Positions 1-6,632 are shown, counted from the stretch's first letter. The stretch: 27,287 bases of DNA from an uncultured Ruthenibacterium sp. (GCA_910587145.1 CAJUMH010000013.1:39342-66628); one strand, 5' to 3'. Notes: a model not told the origin generated them from the letters alone. Numbers and translations are program-made.

Positions 1-84
1 TGCGAAAAAGGGGGACGAGCCTGCGAAAAAGGGGGACGAGCCTGCGAAAAAGGGGGACGAGCCTGCGAAAAAGGGGCGAGCGTA
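1..84. repeat. 21-bp tandem repeat array, at least four units
   Basis: Three identical 21-bp units lie head to tail from position 1, each built on TGCGAAAAAGG and ending GACGAGCC. A fourth, shortened unit runs to about 83, and weaker echoes follow to about 115. The array begins at or before the window edge, so the copy number is unknown. The period is a multiple of three and no unit contains a stop in any plus frame, which fits repeats inside a coding sequence. There are no unique spacers, so this is not a CRISPR array. Confidence 0.9.
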
Positions 85-115
85 CAAAAAGATGAGCGGG
101 CCAGCGAAAGGATGA
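2..115 (+). CDS. possible 3' end of a gene with AKKGDEP heptad repeats (partial)
   Basis: Read in frame 2, the repeat array encodes a hydrophilic tail of AKKGDEP heptads, then a degenerate lysine-rich segment, ending at TGA 113-115. Frame 1 is also open and ends at TAA 163-165 (repeat CEKGGRA, tail ending HPEIV), so the true frame is not certain. I prefer frame 2 because charged Lys/Glu/Pro repeats are common as disordered C-terminal tails. The product cannot be named. The gene would converge on ftsH, and the terminator hairpin near 225-257 could serve both. It may equally be non-coding repeat DNA. Confidence 0.35.
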   Translation, partial: AKKGDEPAKKGDEPAKKGDEPAKKGRAYKKMSGPAKG

Positions 116-216
116 CGGAAAATGAGCCCTGCCTGTCTTTGCTCAAACATCCCGAAATCGTTTAAACGTCGAAAGATCCGCCGGTCGAACCGACACACCG
201 GTTGGAGCGGTAATGC

Positions 217-266
217 GCAAAAAAGCGCCGCCCGTCCTTGAAGAGCCCGGGCGGCGCATATCTTTT
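217..266 (-). terminator. terminator of ftsH, possibly bidirectional
   Basis: A 10-bp perfect stem (GCGCCGCCCG at 225-234, CGGGCGGCGC at 248-257) with a 13-nt loop lies about 50 bp past the ftsH stop. On the minus strand it is followed by six Ts, the layout of a Rho-independent terminator. On the plus strand it is followed within a few bases by five Ts (262-266), so it could also end a plus-strand transcript coming from the left edge. Confidence 0.8.
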
Positions 267-304
267 TGTTATGCCAAAACACACATTCCGGCAAAGGAGA
301 CCTC

Positions 305-2161
305 TCAAGCGGGCCGTGCGTCGTCCGCTCTGTTCAGAATGGCCATAAATTCGTCGCCGGTGATGGTCTCTTTTTCCAGCAGAAACTTTGCCAGCTCGTG
401 CAGCTGCTCCTCGTTTTCGCGCAGGATGCCCAGCGCCTTTTCGTGCGCGGTGCGAATGATGCTTACCACCTCTTCGTCCACCCTGGCCGCGGTTTCGGCG
501 CTGCACACCATCGAGGCGTCGCCGCCCAGATATTGATTGTTTACGGTTTCCAGCGCCGTCATATCGAACGATTCGCTCATGCCAAGGCGCGTTACCATGC
601 TGCGCGCCAGCTTGGTGGCCTGCTCGATATCGTTGGAGGCGCCGCTCGTAACGCTGCCGAAAACGAGCTCCTCGGCACTGCGCCCGCCGGTGAGTGTGGC
701 AATCTTGGCCAGCGCCTCCTCGCGCGAGAGCAGTACGGTATCCGCCTCCGGCGTCTGCATCGTGTAGCCCAGCGCGCCCGAGGTGCGCGGCACGATGGTG
801 ATCTTTGTAACGGGCGCGGAATGCGATTGCCTGGCCGCCACCAGCGCGTGGCCGATCTCGTGATACGCCACGATCTTTTTTTCGCGCGGCGTCAATACCG
901 CGTTTTTGCGCTGATAGCCCGCCACCACCACATCGACGGATTCGGACAGATCCTCCTGCGTGACGATGCGGCGGTTGTTTTTCACGGCGCGCAGCGCGGC
1001 CTCGTTGATCAGGTTTGCCAGCTCTGCGCCCGAGGCGCCCGAGGTGGCGCGTGCAATGGCCTTGTAGTCGATCCCGTCGTCCATCATCACGTCCTTGGCA
1101 TGCACGCGCAGAATGTCCTCGCGGCCCTTCAGATCGGGCAGCTCCACGGGCACGCGCCGGTCGAAGCGGCCGGGGCGCAGCAGCGCCTTATCCAGCGTTT
1201 CGGGGCGGTTTGTCGCGGCTAAGATCACCACGCCCGAGGAGCCGTCGAAGCCGTCCATCTCGCTCAGCAGCTGGTTCAGCGTCTGTTCGCGCTCGTCGTT
1301 GCCCGAAAATCCGCCGCCGTCGCGCTTTTTGCCGATGGTATCAATCTCGTCGATGAATACGATGCACGGCGCCTTTTCCTTGGCCTGCCGAAACAGATCG
1401 CGCACGCGCGCCGCGCCCTGCCCCACGAACATCTCCACAAATTCGCTGCCCGCGATGGAGAAAAACGGCACGTTCGCCTCGCCCGCTACGGCCTTGGCCA
1501 GCAGTGTTTTGCCCGTGCCCGGAGGGCCCACGAGCAATACGCCCTTGGGCATTACCGCGCCGACACTGCGGTATTTATCGGGGCTGTGCAGAAAATCGAC
1601 AATCTCCACCAGCGCCTCCTTGGCCTCTTCCTGCCCGGCAACATCGGCGAACGTCTTGCCTGTCTGCGCGGCCACGTACATCTTGGCGCTGCTTTTGCCC
1701 ATGCCGAACGACATCATGTTGCCGTCGCCCATGCGCTTTTGCATCATGCGCCACAAAAGCACCATCGGCAGCACCATGATCAGCGTGGGGAAGATCCACG
1801 TGAGCAGAAAGTTCATCAAAGAGCTGTTCTCCTGCGGAACGATCGCCGAGTACTGAACGCCGCTCTCGGCAAGGCGCTGCTGCAGCTCTGCATCCGGGAA
1901 CAGGCCGGTGGAATAAATGCGCTGTGCGCCGGAATCGTCCTTTGCCTGAAAGAACAGCGCGCGGCCGTCCTCCTGAAGCTCTACCACAGAGATCTTGTCT
2001 TCCTCCAGCATCCGGCGAAATTCGTCGTAGCTCACCTGCGTAACGCGCGGCGTCATCAGCAGGGGGAATACAAACGCGTTCAGCAGCATCAGCACCAGCG
2101 TAGCGATGAGCGCATAATACAAAAGCGGCTTTTTACTGGGGGGATTGGGCTGTTCTTTCAC
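305..2161 (-). CDS. ftsH: ATP-dependent zinc metalloprotease FtsH
   Basis: FtsH is a membrane-anchored hexameric AAA+ protease that extracts and degrades damaged membrane proteins and some soluble regulators. This 618-residue protein shows the full family layout. There are two membrane segments (about 13-36 and 117-137) around a short extracytoplasmic domain. The AAA module follows, with Walker A GPPGTGKT at 212-219, Walker B FIDEID at 269-274 and the second region of homology near 317-335. The M41 protease domain has the zinc motif HEIGH at 434-438 and a likely third ligand, Asp511. The pore loop reads FVGQGA (245-250) where FVGVGA is usual, a mild oddity. The start is GTG at 2161, with AAAAGGAG nine bases upstream. 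A TATACT -10-like box at 2211-2216 may drive it. The gene is complete and looks functional. Confidence 0.97.
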   Translation of the reverse strand: MKEQPNPPSKKPLLYYALIATLVLMLLNAFVFPLLMTPRVTQVSYDEFRRMLEEDKISVVELQEDGRALFFQAKDDSGAQRIYSTGLFPDAELQQRLAESGVQYSAIVPQENSSLMNFLLTWIFPTLIMVLPMVLLWRMMQKRMGDGNMMSFGMGKSSAKMYVAAQTGKTFADVAGQEEAKEALVEIVDFLHSPDKYRSVGAVMPKGVLLVGPPGTGKTLLAKAVAGEANVPFFSIAGSEFVEMFVGQGAARVRDLFRQAKEKAPCIVFIDEIDTIGKKRDGGGFSGNDEREQTLNQLLSEMDGFDGSSGVVILAATNRPETLDKALLRPGRFDRRVPVELPDLKGREDILRVHAKDVMMDDGIDYKAIARATSGASGAELANLINEAALRAVKNNRRIVTQEDLSESVDVVVAGYQRKNAVLTPREKKIVAYHEIGHALVAARQSHSAPVTKITIVPRTSGALGYTMQTPEADTVLLSREEALAKIATLTGGRSAEELVFGSVTSGASNDIEQATKLARSMVTRLGMSESFDMTALETVNNQYLGGDASMVCSAETAARVDEEVVSIIRTAHEKALGILRENEEQLHELAKFLLEKETITGDEFMAILNRADDARPA

Positions 2162-2210
2162 GGAAGGTCACTCCTTTTATGGTGCACCGGGGGGCAAGCT
2201 TACAAGATAC

Positions 2211-2239
2211 AGTATACCGTGGAATTGTGACAAAATTCC
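2211..2239 (-). promoter_or_regulatory. possible ftsH promoter with overlapping inverted repeat
   Basis: On the minus strand TATACT (2216-2211) lies about 50 bp before the ftsH start. No good -35 box is seen at 17 bp. Just upstream, 2221-2239 forms an imperfect palindrome with GGAATT/AATTCC arms around a TGTCACA-like core, placed where a repressor or activator would touch RNA polymerase. The promoter call is tentative. Confidence 0.35.
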
Positions 2240-2330
2240 GATTCGTTTGTAAAAGTGGTGTGAACTTGGGGCCGCTGATCAACAAAGCCCCGAAGCCTTA
2301 GCCGGGCGGTCTAAAGGAAGTATTCATGTA

Positions 2331-2367
2331 AGAGGCGGTGCAGCTCGTAGAGAGCTGCGCCGCCTCT
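2331..2367 (-). terminator. hairpin downstream of the mobC remnant
   Basis: A 16-bp stem with one G-T type mismatch (2331-2346 with 2352-2367, loop GTAGA) sits directly after the original mobC stop at 2372. It has the strength of a terminator stem. The T-run is short on both strands (CTCTT on minus, CTCTTTC on plus). It probably ended the mobilization transcript and marks the left part of the accessory island. Confidence 0.55.
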
Positions 2368-2371
2368 TTCG

Positions 2372-2729
2372 TTATGCGGTGAGGCGGACGATTTTGCTCG
2401 TATTCTTCTGCCTGTGCCGTACCTCCTCCATGATTCTCTGAAGCTCCCGTTCGTCAGGTAGGCTCGTCTATAATTGCTTCATGGGTGTTGGGAATAATCT
2501 GCTGCTTTTCAACGGGATTAAGCTGATTGAGGTTGTTGCCGATGGCGTACATCTCCTGCATGGCGGCATAGAAACGCTCGTCCGGCTTCTCTCTCGGCTC
2601 ATATCCTCGGAGCAGTTGGCAGATCACTGTGGTCTCTGTAACGCCGCACTTTTGGGCTTTTCGCTTCAAATCTACGGCGTCCTTTTCGGACAGCCAGAAC
2701 TGCTTTTTGATTCCTTTTCTCGCAAACAT
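2372..2729 (-). pseudogene. mobC: MobC-like plasmid mobilization (relaxosome) protein, frameshifted
   Basis: From ATG 2729, with AAGGAG four to five bases upstream, the reading frame gives a 91-residue product. Its features (KKQFWLSEKDAVDLKRKAQ, LLRGYEP, YAIGNNLNQLN) match MobC-type relaxosome accessory proteins of mobilizable and conjugative elements, with a ribbon-helix-helix-like N-terminus followed by the NNLNQ motif. The frame stops at 2454. The natural-looking C-terminus (DERELQRIMEEV, then a basic tail ending KIVRLTA) continues in another frame to TAA at 2372-2374. At least one frameshift therefore lies around 2445-2470, possibly two. MobC helps the relaxase melt oriT, but no relaxase gene is present, so this is a relic. 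Family assignment is by motif recognition only. Confidence 0.65.
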
Positions 2730-2746
2730 TTCTCCTTATACGGGTA

Positions 2747-2763
2747 TTAGGGCTCAGCCCTAA
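2747..2763. promoter_or_regulatory. perfect palindrome upstream of mobC, possible operator
   Basis: TTAGGGCT-C-AGCCCTAA is a perfect palindrome with 8-bp arms and one central base. It is centred about 26 bp upstream of the mobC start codon, between the ribosome binding site and the oriT-like hairpins. Such a site fits binding of a dimeric ribbon-helix-helix protein such as MobC itself. No -10/-35 pair is evident beside it. Confidence 0.45.
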
Positions 2764-2767
2764 CGAG

Positions 2768-2890
2768 GCGTTTGTGCAACCTTTGGGAGTACAAACGCAC
2801 TGCTCGCTGAGATGACGCAGACATCCGGCAGCAGTCCACCGTTTGGACTCCAATGGGAGTACAAACGGTCTGCTCGCTAAGATGATGCTG
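2768..2890. repeat. duplicated hairpin unit, oriT-like
   Basis: Two related units of about 55 bp lie 71 bp apart. Unit 1 has arms GCGTTTGT (2768-2775) and ACAAACGC (2791-2798). Unit 2 has arms ACCGTTTG (2838-2845) and CAAACGGT (2862-2869). In both, the loop ends in TGGGAGTA and the right arm is followed by CTGCTCGCT, one variable base, then AGATGA. Arm sequences differ but pair within each unit, so the hairpin itself seems conserved. Inverted repeats next to a mobC gene are typical of transfer origins. Confidence 0.6.
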
Positions 2891-3313
2891 GCGTCATATC
2901 GCTCGTTTCCGTGCAAGCACGAAAAGCCAACTCGTCACGCCGGCGTTTTGACAATCTCGGCATAGGCCGACCTCCTTTCGCAGATTTACCCGTTTCGAAG
3001 AACAGGTATGTAAGCCGTCCCGGTCTGTCGCTTTCTCTCTACTCCACAACAGCAAAAATCGGCGAAAAATTAAACCGGCTTTCGCAAAATATTTTTTCAA
3101 GGTTCAGGCTTGGGCGGAAAAGTCCCCTCACTTGTAACTCCATGACAGAGGACAAATGCACACCCTATTTGAGAAAAAACTCTCTGCTTTCTAACAGGAC
3201 ATTTTCAATTTGAAACGAAACTCCTAACGAGAAACCTCTCTACTCTTTTAACAGCACAAAAAGAGGATTGAATCTAAACCCCCTGCGGAAAATTTTTTCT
3301 GGACAGCAAAAAG

Positions 3314-3342
3314 CGGCGGCAGGTCAATTAGACCTGCCGCCG
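3314..3342 (-). terminator. perfect 12-bp hairpin oriented as a minus-strand terminator
   Basis: CGGCGGCAGGTC (3314-3325) and GACCTGCCGCCG (3331-3342) pair perfectly around AATTA. On the minus strand the stem is followed by CTTTTTG, a Rho-independent terminator layout. On the plus strand it is followed directly by the rhuM frame with no T-run. A minus-strand terminator directly in front of a plus-strand gene suggests that a junction lies here. Confidence 0.65.
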
Positions 3343-3350
3343 ATGAATCT

Positions 3351-4301
3351 GTGGTTGAGAAAGCCGTCGAAGCGCAATTTGACCAAGACACTGTGTGGCT
3401 GTCTCTGGATCTGATGTCCGACCTGTTTCAGCGGGATAAGTCCACCATCTCCCGCCATATCAAAAACATTTTTGCCGAGGGGGTGCTGGCGAGGGGTTCA
3501 GTTGTTGCAAATTTTGCAACAACTGCCGCTGATGGGAAGACATATCAGGTGGACTGCTATAATCTCGATGTCATTATTTCTGTCGGATACCGTGTGAAAT
3601 CTCTGCGTGGCACTCAATTCCGCATTTGGGCAAGCGGGATCCTGAAAGAGTACATGAGAAAGGGATTTGCGCTGGACGATGAACGCCTCAAAGGGATTGG
3701 CGGCGGGAACTACTGGAAAGAGCTTTTGGATCGCATCCGTGACATTCGCTCCTCCGAAAAGGTTCTCTGCCGACAAGTACTTGATTTGTACGCCATCAGT
3801 GTGGATTATGACCCCAACACCGAGGATTCGGTAGAGTTCTTCAAGATCGTACAAAATAAGCCGCACTTTGCAGCCCACAGACACACAGCGGCAGAGGTGG
3901 TTTATCAGCGAGCCGACGCAGACAAGCCCTTTATGGGTATGACATCGTTCCACGGCGATCATCCTGTGCTGCGGGATGTGGGCGTGGCGAAGAACTATTT
4001 GTCAGCCGATGAATTGCGTATCCTGAACAACCTTGTTTCCGGCTATTTCGACTTTGCTGAAATCAGTGCGATTGAGCACCGCCCCATGTATATGAGCGAC
4101 TATGTCCGTCAGTTAGATGCGATCCTGTCCTCCGGCGGCAGAAAACTTTTTGAGGGCGCCGGAACAGTATCGCACACGCAGGCTTTGGAAAAGGCGAAAG
4201 CCGAGTACCGGAAATACCAGGAGAAAACATTGACTCCGATAGAGGAAGAGTACTTGAAAACGCTGAAAGCGTTGGAAAAAGAAGCAAAGGGAAAGAAGTA
4301 A
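3351..4301 (+). pseudogene. rhuM: RhuM-family protein, probably 5'-truncated
   Basis: The 316-residue frame matches the RhuM (virulence_RhuM) family along its length. Seen in order are TVWLSLDLMSDLF, the helix-turn-helix-like segment DKSTISRHIKNIF, the hallmark YNLDVIISVGYRVKS, then FRIWA and a helical C-terminal half. RhuM proteins are named from a Salmonella pathogenicity-island gene and occur on many mobile and defence islands; their activity is not established. The only in-frame start before the conserved part is GTG 3351. It lies eight bases after a 12-bp hairpin, with no ribosome binding site and no ATG further upstream. The usual first 15-20 residues appear to be missing. I therefore call it 5'-truncated, though weak translation from GTG 3351 or ATG 3411 is possible. 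It ends one base before the next start codon, so the two genes were probably cotranscribed. Confidence 0.75.
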
Positions 4302-4302
4302 A

Positions 4303-4473
4303 ATGGAGCTTATTGACAACACTTCAAAAACGCTGCGAGACGATTTGGCAGTGGAGATAAAGCCAGGCAGCAAGGTATTTATTGCCGCTGCCTGCTTCTC
4401 TATCTATGCCTTTCAGGCGCTGAAAAAAGAATTGGAGTGTATTGAGGAACTCCGCTTTATCTTCACTTCCCCC
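4303..4473 (+). pseudogene. N-terminal fragment of a helicase-like protein, cut by an IS256-type element
   Basis: ATG 4303 follows the rhuM stop by one base. The first 57 codons (MELIDNTSKTLRDDLAVEIK, then a hydrophobic SIYAF segment and ELRFIFTSP) resemble the N-terminus of large SNF2/DEAD-type helicases with a phospholipase-D-like leader domain that I associate with rhuM neighbours. This is from memory, not a search. The match ends abruptly at FTSP, where the DNA becomes the end of an IS256-type element. The open frame continues to 4884 only as a chance fusion through antisense transposase DNA. All catalytic helicase motifs are missing, so the fragment cannot be functional. Confidence 0.6.
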
Positions 4474-5030
4474 GGTAGTGTCAAGAGTTTTTCGCAAAAT
4501 AGTATGCAGGTTCTGGGAGAAAGGAGTCAGCCGTTGATAGAGACGTCTTCCAGGATCGTCTCTAAGTGCTTCATATTCATGTACTTCTTGCTGCCCCACT
4601 GGGTAGCGGCAACATGGCGCAGCCTGGCACAGACCAGCATGAGGGCGGAGCTGCCGTCCGGGAAACAACCCACCGCACGGGTGCGGCGGCGGATCTCCCT
4701 GTTAAGCCGTTCTATGACATTATTGGTGCGGATGCGCGTCCAGTGTTCGCTGGGAAAATCGCAGCAGGTAAGCGTCTCTTCAATGCCATCCTCTGCCTTC
4801 TTGGCGGCTTCTTTCAGTTTCATGGAACGAAGTTCCTGTACAACTGCTTTCGCCTTCTCCCGGGCAGCTTTTTTGCTCTCCTGAGCATGGATCGCCTTGA
4901 GCATCTTGGCCACAAGCTTTACCTTGGTGCGAGGCGTTACCGAGAACACATTGCGGTAAAAGTGGACAGTACAGCGCTGGTACTTGGCCTCCGGGAACAC
5001 TTCTCCCACAGCTTCCATGGTGTGTGGTAA
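4474..5030 (-). mobile_element. IS256-family insertion sequence remnant
   Basis: The left end reads GGTAGTGTCAAGAGTTTTTCG from 4474, like the terminal repeats of IS256/mutator-type elements. It falls exactly where the helicase-like frame loses homology. Inside it lies the 3' part of a transposase on the minus strand. The other end and the N-terminal half of the transposase are absent, so the element was itself truncated, near 5018-5050. It cannot move on its own. Confidence 0.8.
4527..5021 (-). pseudogene. IS256/mutator-type transposase, C-terminal fragment
   Basis: About 164 residues of the C-terminal half of a mutator-type (IS256-family) DDE transposase are readable. They start at EAVGEVFPEAKYQRCTVHF, pass VFSVTPRTKVK and HWTRIRTNNVIERLNREIRR, and end SING before the stop at 4527. 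The last catalytic Glu of the family lies in the NVIERLNREIRRR block. The first two catalytic Asp residues would lie upstream of the break and are missing. The open frame extends back to 5054, but residues before the ATG at 5018 do not look like transposase, so the break is near 5018-5030. No ribosome binding site or promoter is seen. It is an inactive relic. Confidence 0.88.
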
Positions 5031-5092
5031 CTTCATTCTACCAGAGACCGGCAAACTATGTCTATTTTTCTTTTTGCCAAACTTATTCTACC
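5029..5092. repeat. short direct repeats at the edge of the IS remnant
   Basis: AACTTCATTCTACC (5029-5042) and AACTTATTCTACC (5080-5092) flank about 37 bp next to the truncated end of the IS256 remnant. They could be leftovers of another small insertion or of the deletion that removed the transposase N-terminus. Confidence 0.4.
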
Positions 5093-5222
5093 TTATCCTG
5101 CACTTCTCGGCGCTTTTCGCCCTTGCAATGTTTTTTTCGGTTTGTGCCCTTTAGACCGGTCCGATTTCCGAGAGGCGGCTTTGTCAGCAGCTTCCATTTG
5201 GGCCCCATGCAGGAAAAGCAAA

Positions 5223-5335
5223 TGCGGTGCTGCACGGCAGGGGCCTTACGCGCTTTTGCCGGCAAAGCGGCCGGCAACTGCGGTGCTGCGCGTCGGGGGC
5301 CTTACGCGCCTTCCGTCAGCAAAGCGGCCAGCGCC
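5223..5335. repeat. 56-bp imperfect direct repeat covering the spoIIP 3' end
   Basis: A unit starting TGCGGTGCTGC at 5223 recurs at 5279 with about 80% identity by eye. The second copy contains the last codons and stop of spoIIP (minus strand). The first copy, lying downstream of the gene, carries a parallel degenerate end with its own TAA in the same relative place. It looks like a tandem duplication of the gene tail. Confidence 0.75.
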
Positions 5336-6522
5336 TGCCCGGCCATGCGCCCGGCATATTTTGCCTCCTCCAGCGTGTTGGCGTGCCCGCCCACTTCAAT
5401 GAGCAGGCTGCCCGTTGTGAGATCCTGGTTGTAGTACCGGTAATCAAACAGCACCGGGCGCGTCAGGCCCGGAAACATGCTTTCCATCTTGTCCTGCCAC
5501 CGGCTGGCAAAGCGCAGGTTCTGCCGAAAATTCGGCAGGTTGCCGTTTTGGTCCGCGCCGCAGATGATCATCACCTGCGCGCTTTTCATGCCGCCGATCA
5601 TCGCGACGGGCTTAATGCGCGTGCCGTCGTCGCGCTGAATGGCGTCGCGATGCACGTCGATGACGACGCGGATGGTGGGATAGCGCTCCAGATAGCTGCG
5701 CACCGTGGCGTTGCTCCTTGCATAGCTGCCGTTGTAGCTGGGATAATCGTGCAGTGTGGTATCGTGCAGCGTGCAGATGCCCGCGGCGTTCAGCTGCGCG
5801 GCCATCTCGGCCCCTACGGCGGCCATATTGAGCGTAAGATCGGTGCTCCGGGCCGAAAACGCCGGGTCGCACCAGGTGCGCTCGGCCAGCTCGTACGTTT
5901 CGGTGGTGTGCGTGTGCATGATCAGCACCTGCGGCGCATCGACGCCCACCTCTACCGAAAACGGCAGCGCCTGCATCATCTCGGCGGCGATGTCGGCGCC
6001 GGAAAGCGCGGTGCAGTTGCGCACGGTGGCCGCGCCGCTTTGCACATAGCCGGCTCCGCTGCCCTGCGCATAATGCGTTTCCAGCAGCGCGGCCATGCCC
6101 TCCGGAATTTCCTCCGGCTCCTGCGGGGCGTCGCCGCCTTTCTCCGGCACGGGGGTATCCGTCTGCGCCGGTGCGGCCTGTCCGCTGTCTGCGGCGGGGG
6201 CGCCGGCCTCCTGCTGCTGCGTCTTTGGCTGCGGCACTGCGGGGACGGGGAGCGAAGCCTCGGCCTTGTCTGCCGGCGCAGACGCCGCGCCCGGTGCGGC
6301 CTCCAGCTGCGGCTGCGCCTGGGCGGCCAGAGCGTCGTCCACGGTCCGGCGCGCGGCCGCCGCGGCCGCAGCCGGCGCGCTTAAAAAGCTGCTGACATAG
6401 ACGGCCGCGCGCGGCAAAGAAACAGGCGGCAGCGCCAGCGCGGCGCCGGCCAGCGTAGCCAGTGTCAGCAGTGCCGCCAGCAGCGGTGCCGCCGCTCGCC
6501 TTCTTCTGCGCCGCCTGTACAT
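5302..6522 (-). CDS. spoIIP: stage II sporulation protein P (SpoIIP)
   Basis: SpoIIP is the peptidoglycan amidase/endopeptidase of the SpoIID-SpoIIM-SpoIIP complex, which thins the septal wall and drives engulfment of the forespore by the mother cell. The 406-residue product has an Arg-rich start, one membrane segment (about 12-31) and a long Ala/Pro-rich, low-complexity stalk (about 50-145). The catalytic domain spans about 195-402. Zinc and catalytic motifs are visible: HTHTTE at 203-208, DVHRD with His291, and LLIEVGGH with Glu376. GTGAGGTGAT just upstream supports ATG 6522. In the family, transcription depends on sigma-E, but I cannot place a convincing sigma-E promoter. The stalk is longer and more Ala-rich than in Bacillus. 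The 3' end is partly duplicated downstream. Confidence 0.96.
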   Translation of the reverse strand: MYRRRRRRRAAAPLLAALLTLATLAGAALALPPVSLPRAAVYVSSFLSAPAAAAAAARRTVDDALAAQAQPQLEAAPGAASAPADKAEASLPVPAVPQPKTQQQEAGAPAADSGQAAPAQTDTPVPEKGGDAPQEPEEIPEGMAALLETHYAQGSGAGYVQSGAATVRNCTALSGADIAAEMMQALPFSVEVGVDAPQVLIMHTHTTETYELAERTWCDPAFSARSTDLTLNMAAVGAEMAAQLNAAGICTLHDTTLHDYPSYNGSYARSNATVRSYLERYPTIRVVIDVHRDAIQRDDGTRIKPVAMIGGMKSAQVMIICGADQNGNLPNFRQNLRFASRWQDKMESMFPGLTRPVLFDYRYYNQDLTTGSLLIEVGGHANTLEEAKYAGRMAGQALAALLTEGA

Positions 6523-6550
6523 TCTGCCATCACCTCACATCATATATATG

Positions 6551-6632
6551 CGCGGGCGGCCGGGGATCATTCGCGTTGAAAGCGCTGTATGCACAGGCGG
6601 CCGGGGATTGTTCGCGTTTGACGTTTCGCTGC
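6551..6632. repeat. 41-bp tandem repeat, two copies, upstream of spoIIP
   Basis: GGCGGCCGGGGAT followed by TTCGCGTT occurs at 6555 and again at 6596, defining two adjacent units of 41 bp with several differences. They lie in the spoIIP 5' region, about 30-110 bp before its start codon, where they could affect the promoter. Confidence 0.6.

Larger units (their letters stand above)
2730..3350. other. non-coding remnant of a mobile element, oriT-like part and AT-rich part
   Basis: I recognise no gene in these 620 bases. The left half (2747-2886) is dense in small palindromes and a duplicated hairpin unit, listed separately. The right half (about 2950-3310) is clearly more AT-rich than the flanking chromosome and contains only short, unconvincing open frames on either strand. 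It ends in a strong hairpin at 3314-3342 that abuts the rhuM remnant. Its composition and position next to mobC suggest the control and transfer-origin region of an integrated element. Confidence 0.6.

Noticed and set aside
1..84. CRISPR array
   Set aside because: The units are directly adjacent with no spacers, and no cas gene is present.
266..1222. Long plus-strand open frame (318 codons) antisense to ftsH
   Set aside because: It lies wholly within the strongly conserved ftsH coding strand, has no family features, and is an expected shadow in GC-rich DNA.
4303..4884. A 193-residue plus-strand protein from ATG 4303
   Set aside because: Only the first 57 codons look like protein. The rest is antisense to the IS256 transposase and arises from the insertion.
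5083..5277. Minus-strand open frame of 64 codons between spoIIP and the IS remnant
   Set aside because: It overlaps the duplicated repeat, has no ribosome binding site and no recognisable sequence.
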